In this document: positions 7,633 through 16,125 of the stretch, in pieces
Position numbering within the stretch: the stretch's first letter is position 1
Layout: each line of letters begins with the position of its first letter
Assembly: GCF_900106995.1 (NCBI RefSeq)
Contig: NZ_FNOK01000022.1
Span: forward strand, 1-64,000
Reading direction: 5' to 3'
DNA length: 64,000 nt
DNA from: Saccharopolyspora shandongensis
Lineage (GTDB): Bacteria > Actinomycetota > Actinomycetes > Mycobacteriales > Pseudonocardiaceae
Notes under the pieces: generated by a model
What the model was told of the DNA's origin: nothing
What the model saw: the letters and a program-made list of their open reading frames with translations, nothing else
Database searches by the model: none
Position numbers and translations under genes: made by a program

Positions 7633-9063
7633 CTACCGCACGGCGAAGATCTGCGTTGGCGCAGTGCCGGGGCCCATGTAGGCGCCATAAACCGCGTGCT
7701 CGTCCCAATGCAGGTTGTAGTTGTCCACCAAGGTGCCCAGATCCGGGAACAGTCCGCTGATCTGCTTGGGCTTCCCACCGTTGAGCGGAATCTCGAACAC
7801 CTGCGACGGATTCTCGTACGTGTGCTGGTTGATCGTAAGCACGGCGTTGTCCGTAACGGCGAACGGCATACCGACGACTTCCGGCCCGAGTTCCGCAGCC
7901 CAACGCTGCTCGCCGGTTTTCAGATCGACTGCCACGATCTTGTTGGTTTCGCGGTACGCGCTTACAGGCTTGCTCATCGTCGGAGCGATGAGCAACCCAT
8001 CGGCAAGGACAACGCGATACCTCTTGCGCGATTTGTAGTCGACACGGTTGTTGATCGGCGCGATGTACAGACGCCCGGCGGGAACGTTCTCCGGAATGGC
8101 CACCGCCTGACGCCCCATCTCGTCGAAGACGAGCAGGGTTCGTGGGACCTCGTCATCATCGCTCGTCGCGATCTCGACGATCGGCGGGTCCGCGGAGATC
8201 ATCCCGACCGGGCTGTGCGATTCGTACGTCGCTCGCCCGCGTTCCGCCCCGTTCGCCGGGTCCAGGAAGAGAAGTTCCTGGGCGGGGCCGTCGGTGGTGC
8301 AGTCAAGCGGGACGGCCACGGTCCTCTCGCTGATGGCCGGCCCCAACACCATGCAGCCCCGGTTCGCTTCCTGGTCGTGGCGCCAGACCTCGTTCCCGCT
8401 GGTCAGGCTCATCCCGAACACAATGTCGTGCAGGGCGAAGACCACCACGTCGCCGACGATCTCCGGATCGGTGAAGTTCGTGGTGCTCCGGTTCTCGACG
8501 ATCGGCATGTCGAACTGCCGCTTGACGGCACCGGTTTTGACGTCGATGACGGCGATCGTCGAGCAGCCGGTGCCGCCGTACCAGTCCTTCTCGTACGGGC
8601 CGTAGGCGATGACGCCGAGGCCGTTCTTGACCTCGTGGCTCATGCCGCAGAACCGGCTCAGCTTGGCGTCGTCCCCGGCCCGCAGCGGCGGTTCCATGTC
8701 CCAGGCGTCTTCGCCGGAGTCCGCGTGGAACGCGTCGAGCCAGTCTTCGTGCATCACCGCGACGATGCCGTCGGAAGCCCAGCTGTTGAAGGGCTTCTCG
8801 TCCATCGTCGGGCTCTCTTTCCAGAGCAGCGTCGCCGCCTGCCGCTGGTCCTCATCCCGCGGACCGTACCTGGCGCGCAACGCGAGCCATCCGGCCACGC
8901 CGCCACCGACCAGGACGACGACGAGCCCGATGATCAGGAACGGCACCCAGGGCCGGCGCTTCTTGGGCGGCATCGCCGCCGGACCGGCCGGGTACCGCGG
9001 CGGGTACGGCTGCTGTGGATAGGGCTGCGGGCCTTGGTTTCCCGGCCAGCCTTGATGAGTCAC
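7633..9063 (-). CDS. Membrane-anchored PQQ-like beta-propeller protein
   Basis: 476 aa. The N-terminal 30 residues are Pro/Gln/Tyr-rich and cytoplasmic, followed by KKRRPW and one membrane helix (about residues 39-61), then an exported domain with propeller blade repeats such as VIDVKTGAVKRQF, FGMSLTSGNEVWRHD and VAVDLKTGEQRWAAEL. These are the (A/L)-D-x-x-T-G-x-x-x-W blades of the PQQ-like/BamB fold. It likely acts as an extracytoplasmic scaffold or sensor; catalytic residues of quinoprotein dehydrogenases are not evident. Convergent with the ESX cassette, so a functional link is only suggested by position. Confidence 0.8.
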   Translation of the reverse strand: MTHQGWPGNQGPQPYPQQPYPPRYPAGPAAMPPKKRRPWVPFLIIGLVVVLVGGGVAGWLALRARYGPRDEDQRQAATLLWKESPTMDEKPFNSWASDGIVAVMHEDWLDAFHADSGEDAWDMEPPLRAGDDAKLSRFCGMSHEVKNGLGVIAYGPYEKDWYGGTGCSTIAVIDVKTGAVKRQFDMPIVENRSTTNFTDPEIVGDVVVFALHDIVFGMSLTSGNEVWRHDQEANRGCMVLGPAISERTVAVPLDCTTDGPAQELLFLDPANGAERGRATYESHSPVGMISADPPIVEIATSDDDEVPRTLLVFDEMGRQAVAIPENVPAGRLYIAPINNRVDYKSRKRYRVVLADGLLIAPTMSKPVSAYRETNKIVAVDLKTGEQRWAAELGPEVVGMPFAVTDNAVLTINQHTYENPSQVFEIPLNGGKPKQISGLFPDLGTLVDNYNLHWDEHAVYGAYMGPGTAPTQIFAVR

Positions 9064-9192
9064 TCGGACATGCTCCCCTCAGCATGAATGCGCTCACGCA
9101 GAACTCGGAGCGCTCCCCCAAAACGGCCTGTCATCAGGCCAGACGGCATTATGCCCGACCCCGATGCCGGAAAAGTGGCCTTCAGCCGAACG

Positions 9193-9423
9193 TCACGACC
9201 GCAGATCTATTCGTCCACTTCGGACTTCGATGGCGCAGACGGAGCAGGTCGGGCGGCCATCTCGGGTGGCGACGTCTTCGGGGGCTGCCATAACGCCGCA
9301 CAGGGCGATCAGGTCGCTGCCCGTGCGGCGTGGGTCTTCGACCGGGATCATGTGGTTCTGGTAGCCGAAGGCCGCCCAGTAGCCGACTCGCCCTTCGGGG
9401 CCGTTCTCGGTCGATCGCGTCAT
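9193..9423 (-). CDS. Small Cys-motif protein
   Basis: 76 aa, ATG start 6 nt after AAGGAG (a GTG one codon upstream is the alternative). The sequence starts MTRSTENGPEGRVGYWAAFG and ends with one Cys (ALCGV) followed by a CSVC pair, which could hold a zinc ion with a histidine. Proteins of this kind occur beside XRE/DUF397 regulators in Pseudonocardiales (from memory, not checked). The C-terminal half resembles that of the 70-aa protein at 10013-10225 (FCGAE...TCMRCW). Function unknown. Confidence 0.6.
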   Translation of the reverse strand: MTRSTENGPEGRVGYWAAFGYQNHMIPVEDPRRTGSDLIALCGVMAAPEDVATRDGRPTCSVCAIEVRSGRIDLRS

Positions 9424-9557
9424 CACGTTCTCCTTGAGCCGCGGGGTTTTGGCCGGTGACCGGGCGCGTGGGGTCGGGGAGGTCGCGCCCGGTCACCGGG
9501 GTGGACCGGTGCGGGTGGGGGTTGGGGGGGAGGTCACCGCACCGGCCCTGCTCGGGT

Positions 9558-9603
9558 CTCGTGAGTGGTTTGGATTGCTCTAGCACTCCAAACCACTCAC
9601 GAG
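9558..9603. repeat. Family-1 palindrome, copy E
   Basis: Perfect 17-bp arms (CTCGTGAGTGGTTTGGA at 9558-9574, complement at 9587-9603) around the centre TTGCTCTAGCAC. The arms differ from copies A-D but stay fully complementary, the pattern expected if base pairing is selected. Confidence 0.82.
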
Positions 9604-9606
9604 CGG

Positions 9607-9885
9607 CTACGTGCGCAGGTGATGCCGCCCGGTCGGCTCATCGGGGTCGGCGGTGGGGAATCCCGGTGGTATGCGGGGATGTTCGCGCTCCGCCCCGCCC
9701 TCGTCTTGTCGGGTTTCGGCTTCGACGTCGGCGATGAGATGCCAGACCGTGTAAGCACCTTCGCCGCCTCCGGCGTGCTGCCCTGTTGTCGCGAACGCGA
9801 TGGCTCGTGCGGGGATCTGGGTGGTGAGCATGGCGAGGATCAGCAAGTTGAACAGGACGAACGTGCTGAGCTGAATCCAGAACAT
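9607..9885 (-). CDS. Small single-pass membrane protein (hypothetical)
   Basis: 92 aa from an ATG preceded by GGAAGGA. Residues 2-25 (FWIQLSTFVLFNLLILAML) form one membrane helix; the rest is polar and charged. Not recognised. It lies between two small Cys-motif genes on the same strand, just downstream of a long inverted repeat. Confidence 0.45.
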   Translation of the reverse strand: MFWIQLSTFVLFNLLILAMLTTQIPARAIAFATTGQHAGGGEGAYTVWHLIADVEAETRQDEGGAEREHPRIPPGFPTADPDEPTGRHHLRT

Positions 9886-9931
9886 GACGAGGGGTTTCCT
9901 TCCGTGATGCGGAGGTTGGGTTTCGGGTTGT

Positions 9932-9996
9932 CCGATTTTGCCTAAAATTGGGGACCTCTCCGCGGCACGGAACTTTCCAATTTTAGGCAAAATCGG
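9932..9996. repeat. Perfect 20-bp AT-rich inverted repeat
   Basis: CCGATTTTGCCTAAAATTGG (9932-9951) is exactly complementary to 9977-9996, with a 25-nt loop. It is strikingly AT-rich for this genome. It sits between two small genes on the minus strand and could be a terminator, an mRNA stabiliser or a protein-binding site. Confidence 0.75.
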
Positions 9997-10012
9997 GAGC
10001 CCTCCTGACCGG

Positions 10013-10225
10013 TCAGGGGTGGGTGGTGAGGACGTGCCAGCAGCGCATGCAGGTGTCCTCGCGGACCCAGTCCACTTCGGAACGATCGTGCAGCTCCGCT
10101 GCGTCCGCTTCCGCTCCGCAGAACGCCACCACCGGCACACCCGCAGGGGTTTTCGTTGCCGTGATCGGGAAAGCGTGGCGGCCTCCCGTGACCGGGCGCC
10201 AGACGTAGGTCAAGTAGTCGGACAC
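10013..10225 (-). CDS. Small CxxC protein
   Basis: 70 aa from a GTG start 5 nt after AAAGGAGG, the best ribosome-binding site of this area and the reason for choosing this start over the longer frame. Sequence VSDYLTYVWRPVTGGRHAFP, then a lone Cys (AFCGAE) and a CMRC pair with a following His: a likely small zinc-binding fold. Divergent from the XRE regulator with 116 bp between, so perhaps under its control. Function unknown. Confidence 0.6.
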   Translation of the reverse strand: MSDYLTYVWRPVTGGRHAFPITATKTPAGVPVVAFCGAEADAAELHDRSEVDWVREDTCMRCWHVLTTHP

Positions 10226-10242
10226 TGGGACCTCCTTTTTGC

Positions 10243-10335
10243 GGTCTCTAAGCAGATGAGACCGGTCCAACTATCTCCGATCAAGCCGGTTCACCTTTAT
10301 GTGTAATGGCGCAATCTCAGGTCCTGAAATAGCGT
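10243..10335. promoter_or_regulatory. Divergent promoter/operator region of the XRE regulator
   Basis: Contains two dyads: GGTCTC (10243-10248) with GAGACC (10258-10263), and TCAGGTCCTGA (10317-10327), a perfect 5-1-5 palindrome just upstream of the -10 hexamer TAGCGT (10330-10335). The hexamer ends 6 nt before the ATG, so the mRNA is probably leaderless. The second palindrome is well placed for autoregulation. Confidence 0.5.
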
Positions 10336-10341
10336 GGGCAT

Positions 10342-11202
10342 ATGACAACTGCACGTTCACGGGGGCTGGGTGCCGAGATTCGCAAGCTCCGCAAGGAAGC
10401 TGGCCTGCGACTAGAGGAACTGGCGGAGCAGTGCGATTGGTCAAGGGCGACTCTCGGCCGGATCGAGGTCGGGGCCAAGGTTCCTTCAGAAACTGAGATA
10501 GCAATCATCCTGGGAACACTCGGCATCAAGGGGCAGAAGCGAACGCGCATCCTTGAACTCGCCGAGGACGCACACAAGCCGCACTGGTGGGAAGTGGGAA
10601 ACCCAGGACTGCCACAGCAACTCGTTGCCCTGCTGGAGTTCGAGCGGAGCGCAACCGGGATCACCGACGTGTCAATTGGCTTTATCCCAGGCTTGCTTCA
10701 GATCGCCGACTACACTCGGGCGATCATGGTCGCAGGCGGACTCAAGGACAGCGATGTTGAATCCAGAGTCGCTCTGCGGCTCGGTCGGCAGAGCGTCCTA
10801 ACTGGAAAGAGCCCAGTGGAGTTCCACGCCCTGATCGATGAGTCAGTCCTGCACCGTCCGGTCGGGGGCAGCGACGTGATGGGAGAGCAGCTCAGGCACA
10901 TCATGCGCATGGCGCTTCGCCCACACATCACGGTCCAGGTAATCCCTTACGACCTTGGCGCGCATGTCGGCCTGAACGGCAACCAGCTGCTCATGAAGTT
11001 CCAACGGCAGCGAACCATCGTCTATTTGGAGCATCGCCGCGCTGGTACCTTCCTAGACGATCCGGCCGACACTTCCCCGTTCGTCGAGAGCGTGGCTAGT
11101 CTGGCTAAAGCAGCGTTGAGCCCTCACGAATCTGCCGATCTCATCGCTGCATGCGCGAAGAAGATGGAGGAGGGCAATGTCTCCGATCACGAACTGGCGT
11201 AA
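10342..11202 (+). CDS. XRE family regulator with DUF5753 domain
   Basis: 286 aa. The N-terminal helix-turn-helix (LGAEIRKLRKEAGLRLEELA, RATLGRIEVGAKVPS, residues about 8-65) is followed by a DUF5753 sensor domain (FIPGLLQIADYTRAIM, RQSVLTGKSPVEFHALIDESVL, VQVIPYDLGAH). This architecture is the activator half of the XRE/DUF397 pairs common in actinomycetes (whiJ-like loci and Scr1/Scr2 of S. coelicolor). The DUF397 partner overlaps its 3' end by 26 bp. Base composition is less GC-rich than in the neighbours. Confidence 0.88.
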   Translation: MTTARSRGLGAEIRKLRKEAGLRLEELAEQCDWSRATLGRIEVGAKVPSETEIAIILGTLGIKGQKRTRILELAEDAHKPHWWEVGNPGLPQQLVALLEFERSATGITDVSIGFIPGLLQIADYTRAIMVAGGLKDSDVESRVALRLGRQSVLTGKSPVEFHALIDESVLHRPVGGSDVMGEQLRHIMRMALRPHITVQVIPYDLGAHVGLNGNQLLMKFQRQRTIVYLEHRRAGTFLDDPADTSPFVESVASLAKAALSPHESADLIAACAKKMEEGNVSDHELA

Positions 11203-11365
11203 GCCCAGCTACAGCGGTGAAGAAGGCAACTGCGTCGAGATTGGTGCTGGTCCTGGTGTCGTCGGCGTTCGCGACACCAAGGATCGGGATGGTGGGACCT
11301 TGGCCTTCCGGCCGCAGGCTTGGGGCGTTTTCTTAGCCGCCGTCAAGGCCGAGCGGTTCGGGTGA
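11177..11365 (+). CDS. DUF397 protein, partner of the XRE regulator
   Basis: 62 aa: NWRKPSYSGEEGNCVEIGAG, VGVRDTKDRDGGTLAFRPQA, W-x-x-F-L-A-A-V-K. This is a complete DUF397 domain (W-x-K-S-S-x-S-x-x-x-x-C-V-E consensus). It overlaps the upstream regulator gene by 26 bp, pointing to coupled translation. In studied pairs the DUF397 protein antagonises its XRE partner; that role here is inferred from the family. Confidence 0.85.
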   Translation: MSPITNWRKPSYSGEEGNCVEIGAGPGVVGVRDTKDRDGGTLAFRPQAWGVFLAAVKAERFG

Positions 11366-11370
11366 ACCGC

Positions 11371-14349
11371 TCAGCGCAGGAGGGTTGCCGCTTCCGGGTC
11401 CGCCAGCAGGGCCGTTAGGGCGAACCTCTCGTGCCAGGATCCCGATGCCCAGGCCAGGGCTCGGGCCAGGCCGTCCGGGGTTCGCTCCGCGTGGACCGTC
11501 CCCGTCCTGTCGACCCACCAGTGCACCCGCTGCTCCCCCGTCGACGACCGGACTCGCAGCGTGTCGTGGAGCCTGACCTCGCCGGTCGGCACCGTGATCC
11601 CCAGCAGCTCGCACGCCGCCGGGACGCGCGCCACCTCCGGCCAGCTCTGGGCGCGGCCCTCGTCCACCACCTGCATCGTGTTCTCTTCCGATGCCAGCGG
11701 CAGATCCAGGAGTTCCGCCAGGGATTCCGCGTCGAACTGGTCCGGGCTGCCGCCCGCGATCACCAGCGGCGCTTCCAGCACGCTCAGCATCCACGGCTCG
11801 TCGAGCACCACCGCTCGCCCGGTGCTGACCACCGCGCCCGACACCGAGCGCACCATCTCCGGGAGATCGATCTCGGCCGGGTCCACGACACCCGACGCGA
11901 CCGCGTCCGCCAGCGCTTGGTGCGCGCGCAGCGCCGTTCCGGCGCGCACGGCGCGATCCGGGTCGCCGAGGCGTTCCAGCAGGTCCGCAGCGTCGTCGGA
12001 GTCGTCGATGACGAGCTCGCTGCGCACGCCCGTGATCCTCAGCTGCTCGTCGTCGAGGCCCACGTCGGGCACCGCGTCGAAGAGGCCCGCCAGTTCTCCG
12101 GCACTCGCGAGGCGCCAGTGCCTGGGCGGCTGGCCGCCGAGCAGCGCGTAGCGCGCGATCCACCAAGCCGAGTAGCTGTTCGGTTCGCGCAGGGCGCGCA
12201 GGGTTTCCGGATTCCGCACCAGCAGGCGGATCGCTGTCGGCCAGGCGTCGTCGGCGACCAGGTCCAGGTCCCGGATTCCCGCGAACCTGGCCGGTGGCCA
12301 GTTGTCGGGCTGCGCCGATTCCTGCTCCGCCCACCAGTGGCGCGAGTCCGGGAAGTCGTCGTCCGCCTCGACCGGGTCTTCCTCGACGTGCACCGCGAAG
12401 TCGTCCAGCACGCCGATCGCCCGCAGCAGCTCCGCGGGCCGCGCGGCGGCGAACGCCTCGTCCAGCACCGCGAGCGGCCCGTCCGCACCGATGTACTCGG
12501 CGTCGATGACCTCCAGCAGCGCCGCATCGGGCAGCAGGAGTTCGTCCGCACGGCGGAAGTCACCGTTCGCGTCCGGCAGCGCCAGCGCGCCCAGCCAGTC
12601 GCGCGGCTGCGCGCTCGCGACCAGCCGCAACACCGCCTCCGCCAACGGCCGCACGTCCGCTCCGGCTCGCGCGTCGGAGACGCTGCTACGCACCGCCTCC
12701 TCCAGCGACGGGGCGTCGAGCAGCTCCGCCGGGCCGGCCGGGTGCGCGCCGAGCTTCTCCAGCAGCGGATGCGTCGCTTCGGGGTGCGCGATGCGCAGGC
12801 CCGAGATGTCCAGAGTGGACAGCAGCGCCGCCGGGTCCGGGTCCGCGTCCCGGTGGCTGAGCAGGACATCCCGCACGCCCGTCACCGTTCGGCCGTCCGC
12901 CAGCGGCACGGGCAGCGCGGAGAACTCCTCGCGCGCCACGGGATCCGCGCTCTCGATCGGGACCAGCGCGTCGTAGAAGCGGTACCACCACTCCGGCGGT
13001 CGCTGCAGGCCGGTGACCGCGTCGACGATCTCCGCCGCGGCGAGCCGCCGGACCTCCAGCACGTGCAGCGACCTGCGGTGCCGGGCATCCGCGAGCTCCG
13101 CCGTGAGCAGGCCTGGGATCACGTCCTTGAGCAGGTCGGCGAGCTCCGGCGAGATGTATTCGAGGACCCGGGATTCCAGCGGCGCCACCAGATTCCCGTT
13201 CGCCGCGGGCAGCCACGCCGCGACCCGCAGCCGGTCGTTCACGCCCTGCCGCAGCTTGTCGTCCACATCGGACAGCGGGAAGCCCGGCAGCGGCACCAGC
13301 GCCGTCCGGTGCTCCACGGCGATCTTGCCGACCAGCCCGGGATAGGACTCGGCGGCGAACGTCAGCACCGCATCCGTGGCGGCCGACGCCGCCACCCGTC
13401 GCCGGTCCGGTTCCACCGGCACGCTCGCCAGCAACCGCGCAGGCAGCGACAGCCGCTCCTCGGTCGGTGTCGGCGCGTGCAGCACGTCTTCGGCCAACGG
13501 GATCGGCGTGCCGCTCTCGTCCAGCGGCACCGCCCATGCCACGCGCCACTCCGTGGCGTGCCGGGCCTCGACGCCCAGGCCGGCCAGCATCGTCTCGTTC
13601 AACGTGCCCGTCGCGCGGTGCACGAGCCACCGGTCGCTGCGGACCGGGCCGTGCACGACCAGCCGATCCGCGCCTTCGTCCACGCGCCGCCACGTCTTCT
13701 CGCCGATCCGGATCTCGGTCAGCGCGGGCAACGCGATAAGCAGGTCTGGCGCCTGGTCGGTGAACGCCGCCATCAGCGCGTCCGTGACCACGTCGGGGCG
13801 CAGCGGCAACCGCACCTCGGTGTCGAAGCCCTCCGGCGGCTCGTTGGCGACCGCCCACGGCAGTCGCAGCACCGGCACCGCGCCTTCCCGCGCCGCCATC
13901 TCCTCCGCCGGGCCTGCCAGCTCCGCCGCCGCTTCCCTGGTCCGCTCGGCGGAGAACGCGACGCCGCCGGACCTCGACAGGATCTGCGGCTCGTCGGACA
14001 CCGCCAGCACTGCGGCGAACCCGACGCCGAACCGGCCGACCGAGGCGCCCTCGCGCTTGGCCGACGCGCGCAGCGAAGCCAGGCCCGCCACGCCGTCCGC
14101 GGTCAGCGGCGACCCGGTGTTCGCGACTCGCAGCTCACGGCCGACGAGCTCGACGCGCAGCACACCGTCGGCGCCCGCCGCATCTGCGGCGTTCTGCGCC
14201 AGCTCGACCAGCAGCCGGTCGCGGTAGCCGCCGAGCCTGAGGTCTTCCTCGGCGTTGGCGTCCTCGCGGAACCGGGTCGGCGAGGACTCCCAGGACTGCA
14301 GCACGGCCCGCCGAAGCTCGGCCGTACCGAACGAATCCGCTCCGCTCAC
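11371..14349 (-). CDS. Sacsin-like protein with Hsp90-type ATPase domain
   Basis: 992 aa. The N-terminus has a GHKL/Hsp90 ATP-binding fold: N-box LLVELAQNAADAAG, G1-like RVANTGSPLTADGV, and G2 SVGRFGVGFAAVLAVSDEP with the GFGS-type glycines. This N-terminal domain matches the sacsin N-terminal ATPase-like family; the remaining ~700 residues are helical with no domain I recognise. It is likely an ATP-dependent chaperone-like protein of unknown client. The GTG start overlaps the stop of the DUF3027 gene (GTGA), so the two are translationally coupled. Bacterial proteins of this type have no settled function. Confidence 0.75.
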   Translation of the reverse strand: MSGADSFGTAELRRAVLQSWESSPTRFREDANAEEDLRLGGYRDRLLVELAQNAADAAGADGVLRVELVGRELRVANTGSPLTADGVAGLASLRASAKREGASVGRFGVGFAAVLAVSDEPQILSRSGGVAFSAERTREAAAELAGPAEEMAAREGAVPVLRLPWAVANEPPEGFDTEVRLPLRPDVVTDALMAAFTDQAPDLLIALPALTEIRIGEKTWRRVDEGADRLVVHGPVRSDRWLVHRATGTLNETMLAGLGVEARHATEWRVAWAVPLDESGTPIPLAEDVLHAPTPTEERLSLPARLLASVPVEPDRRRVAASAATDAVLTFAAESYPGLVGKIAVEHRTALVPLPGFPLSDVDDKLRQGVNDRLRVAAWLPAANGNLVAPLESRVLEYISPELADLLKDVIPGLLTAELADARHRRSLHVLEVRRLAAAEIVDAVTGLQRPPEWWYRFYDALVPIESADPVAREEFSALPVPLADGRTVTGVRDVLLSHRDADPDPAALLSTLDISGLRIAHPEATHPLLEKLGAHPAGPAELLDAPSLEEAVRSSVSDARAGADVRPLAEAVLRLVASAQPRDWLGALALPDANGDFRRADELLLPDAALLEVIDAEYIGADGPLAVLDEAFAAARPAELLRAIGVLDDFAVHVEEDPVEADDDFPDSRHWWAEQESAQPDNWPPARFAGIRDLDLVADDAWPTAIRLLVRNPETLRALREPNSYSAWWIARYALLGGQPPRHWRLASAGELAGLFDAVPDVGLDDEQLRITGVRSELVIDDSDDAADLLERLGDPDRAVRAGTALRAHQALADAVASGVVDPAEIDLPEMVRSVSGAVVSTGRAVVLDEPWMLSVLEAPLVIAGGSPDQFDAESLAELLDLPLASEENTMQVVDEGRAQSWPEVARVPAACELLGITVPTGEVRLHDTLRVRSSTGEQRVHWWVDRTGTVHAERTPDGLARALAWASGSWHERFALTALLADPEAATLLR

Positions 14350-15206
14350 CCGCGCGGCTCGAAGTCCAGGGTGGCGTCGTCGTAGACGACCTCGGCCACC
14401 GGCACCGTCGACGAGGTGTCCACCTCGACCTCCGAATGCGCGCCGCAGCCGAACTCCACGCTGACCACGCGACCGTCGGCGGGCGCGAGCTCGTTGGCGC
14501 AGACGCCGAACGCGCCGCCCATCGAACCCGCCAACTTCAGGAAGAAACCGCAGGTGCCGCAGGCTCCCGGCGCCAACTTGGCGATGTCGGCGCGCGGCCC
14601 GAAGTCGCCGCTGTGCCAGCGGTCGGCGGCCTCCAGCCGGCCCTCCAGGCTGAGCACCCGCTTGCGGCCGAGGCCGACCTCGTGGGCGACCTCCTCCACC
14701 GCGGGGTCGTCGCTGGTCAGGTAGCCGGGCGCCAGCCGCGGGTCGTCCGCGGTGGTCGGCAGCAGGTCACCCGCGCCGAGGTCGCCGGGGCGAACCCGCT
14801 GGTTCCACGGCACCCATTCCGGCGCGGTCAACGCGCTCGGGCCGGGCAGCAGCACAACCTCGCTGACCGTCACCGGCTCGCCCGGGCCGACGCTGGCGAC
14901 CGTGACCGCCCAGCGCCACCCGACGTAGCCCGGGTAGTTCGACTCGAAGTAGTGCGTGACCGCGTGCGGGCCCTCGGCTTCGATGCCGACGTGCGCCCCG
15001 ACCGGGGCGCCGGCCTCGGTGTCCAGGGTCAGCACCGGCGAGCCGATCGGGTCGTCCCCGGGCCGCGCCTCGTCCTCCGCCGCAGCTCGCGCGACGTCCT
15101 CGGCGGCGGCGAGCTCCGGGTTCGGCGGCACGGGCGCAGGCTGCCCCACGTCCTCGAACGGGGCATCCGCGCCTGGGCTGGTCATCGGAGCAGGCATAGG
15201 CGTCAC
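14346..15206 (-). CDS. DUF3027 protein
   Basis: About 286 aa from a GTG at 15206 (ATG at 15197 is an alternative; the open frame runs further upstream but overlaps the divergent cyclase gene). The conserved DUF3027 core is clear: AVTHYFESNYPGYVGWRW, VVLLPGPSALTAPEWVPWNQ, RPGDLGAGDLLPTTADDPRL. Near the C-terminus ACGTCGF, GVCANE and FGCGAHSE supply four cysteines, a probable zinc site. From memory it corresponds to M. tuberculosis Rv0877. It is the first gene of a coupled pair with the sacsin-like ATPase. Function unknown. Confidence 0.82.
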   Translation of the reverse strand: MTPMPAPMTSPGADAPFEDVGQPAPVPPNPELAAAEDVARAAAEDEARPGDDPIGSPVLTLDTEAGAPVGAHVGIEAEGPHAVTHYFESNYPGYVGWRWAVTVASVGPGEPVTVSEVVLLPGPSALTAPEWVPWNQRVRPGDLGAGDLLPTTADDPRLAPGYLTSDDPAVEEVAHEVGLGRKRVLSLEGRLEAADRWHSGDFGPRADIAKLAPGACGTCGFFLKLAGSMGGAFGVCANELAPADGRVVSVEFGCGAHSEVEVDTSSTVPVAEVVYDDATLDFEPRG

Positions 15207-15263
15207 ATGCTCGATTGTGCCGTACGTGGTCGTCGCTGCCGCCGCCCGTGTCAAGCTTTCGGG

Positions 15264-16106
15264 GTGCGACTCCTCGCGACTCGACGTGTGCTGTGCTGCT
15301 GGGTGCTCGCCATCGGGCTGGGGTTGGTGGCGTGCACGCCGCAGGTACCAGCGCAACACGACGGCCAGGACGACCGCGAGCAAACCGATCAGGGCGTTGG
15401 GCACGCGGGAAGCCTGCCACACCTCCGAGCGGAGGTGATCTCCGTGCTCCCGCACGACCGCTCCTCATTCACTCAGGGCCTCGAACTCGCCGCCGGCACC
15501 CTCTACGAAGGCACCGGCATGCACGGTTCTTCGCTGCTCCGCGCCACCGACCTCGCCACCGGCGAGGTGCGCCGCGAAGCCCGGCTCCCGGCCGAGCTCT
15601 TCGGTGAGGGCATCACCGTCACGGGTGACCGTATCTGGCAGCTCACCTGGCAGGAAGGGGTTGCGCTGGAGCGAGATCGGAAGACGCTGGACGAGCTCCG
15701 CCGTGTGGAGTACACGGGTGAGGGATGGGGCCTGTGCTTCGACGGGTCGCGGTTGGTCATGAGCGACGGCAGCGATCGGCTCACCTTCCGGGACCCGGCG
15801 ACGTTCGCGCCGGTCGGCGGCGTCGACGTGCGGCGCGGCGGATCCGCGGTGGAGAAGCTCAACGAGCTGGAGTGCGTCGGCGACCAGGTCTGGGCCAACG
15901 TCTGGGGCAGCGACGAGATCCTGCGCATCGACCCGGCGACCGGGCAGGTGACCGCGGTGGTGGACGCGTCCGGGCTGCTGAGCTCCTGGGAGCGGGCGGG
16001 CACCGACGTGCTCAACGGCATCGCCGCGATCCCCGGCACCGACGAGTTCCTGCTCACCGGCAAGTACTGGCCGACGATTTTCCGAGTTCGCTTCGTCCCG
16101 GCGTGA
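15264..16106 (+). CDS. Glutaminyl-peptide cyclotransferase, lipoprotein
   Basis: 280 aa, GTG start. A lipoprotein signal peptide (VLCCWVLAIGLGLVACTP, lipobox LVAC) is followed by the five-bladed propeller of the plant/bacterial-type glutaminyl cyclase family: FTQGLELAAGTLYEGTGMHG, GEGITVTGDRIWQLTW, EGWGLCFDGSRLVMSDGS, LNELECVGDQVWANVW, VLNGIAAIPGTDEFLLTGK. These enzymes convert N-terminal Gln to pyroglutamate on exported proteins; the acidic active-site residues (E in YEGTG and NELE) are present. Divergent from DUF3027 with under 60 bp between. Confidence 0.88.
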   Translation: MRLLATRRVLCCWVLAIGLGLVACTPQVPAQHDGQDDREQTDQGVGHAGSLPHLRAEVISVLPHDRSSFTQGLELAAGTLYEGTGMHGSSLLRATDLATGEVRREARLPAELFGEGITVTGDRIWQLTWQEGVALERDRKTLDELRRVEYTGEGWGLCFDGSRLVMSDGSDRLTFRDPATFAPVGGVDVRRGGSAVEKLNELECVGDQVWANVWGSDEILRIDPATGQVTAVVDASGLLSSWERAGTDVLNGIAAIPGTDEFLLTGKYWPTIFRVRFVPA

Positions 16107-16125
16107 TCGTTAGTACGGTCGCCGC

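Noticed and set aside
11431-14385. A 984-codon open frame opposite the sacsin-like gene
   Set aside because: It mirrors the third-codon GC bias of the real gene; composition (very rich in Arg, Gln, Pro, His) and lack of motifs mark it as a shadow. The same applies to the other long antisense frames in the window.
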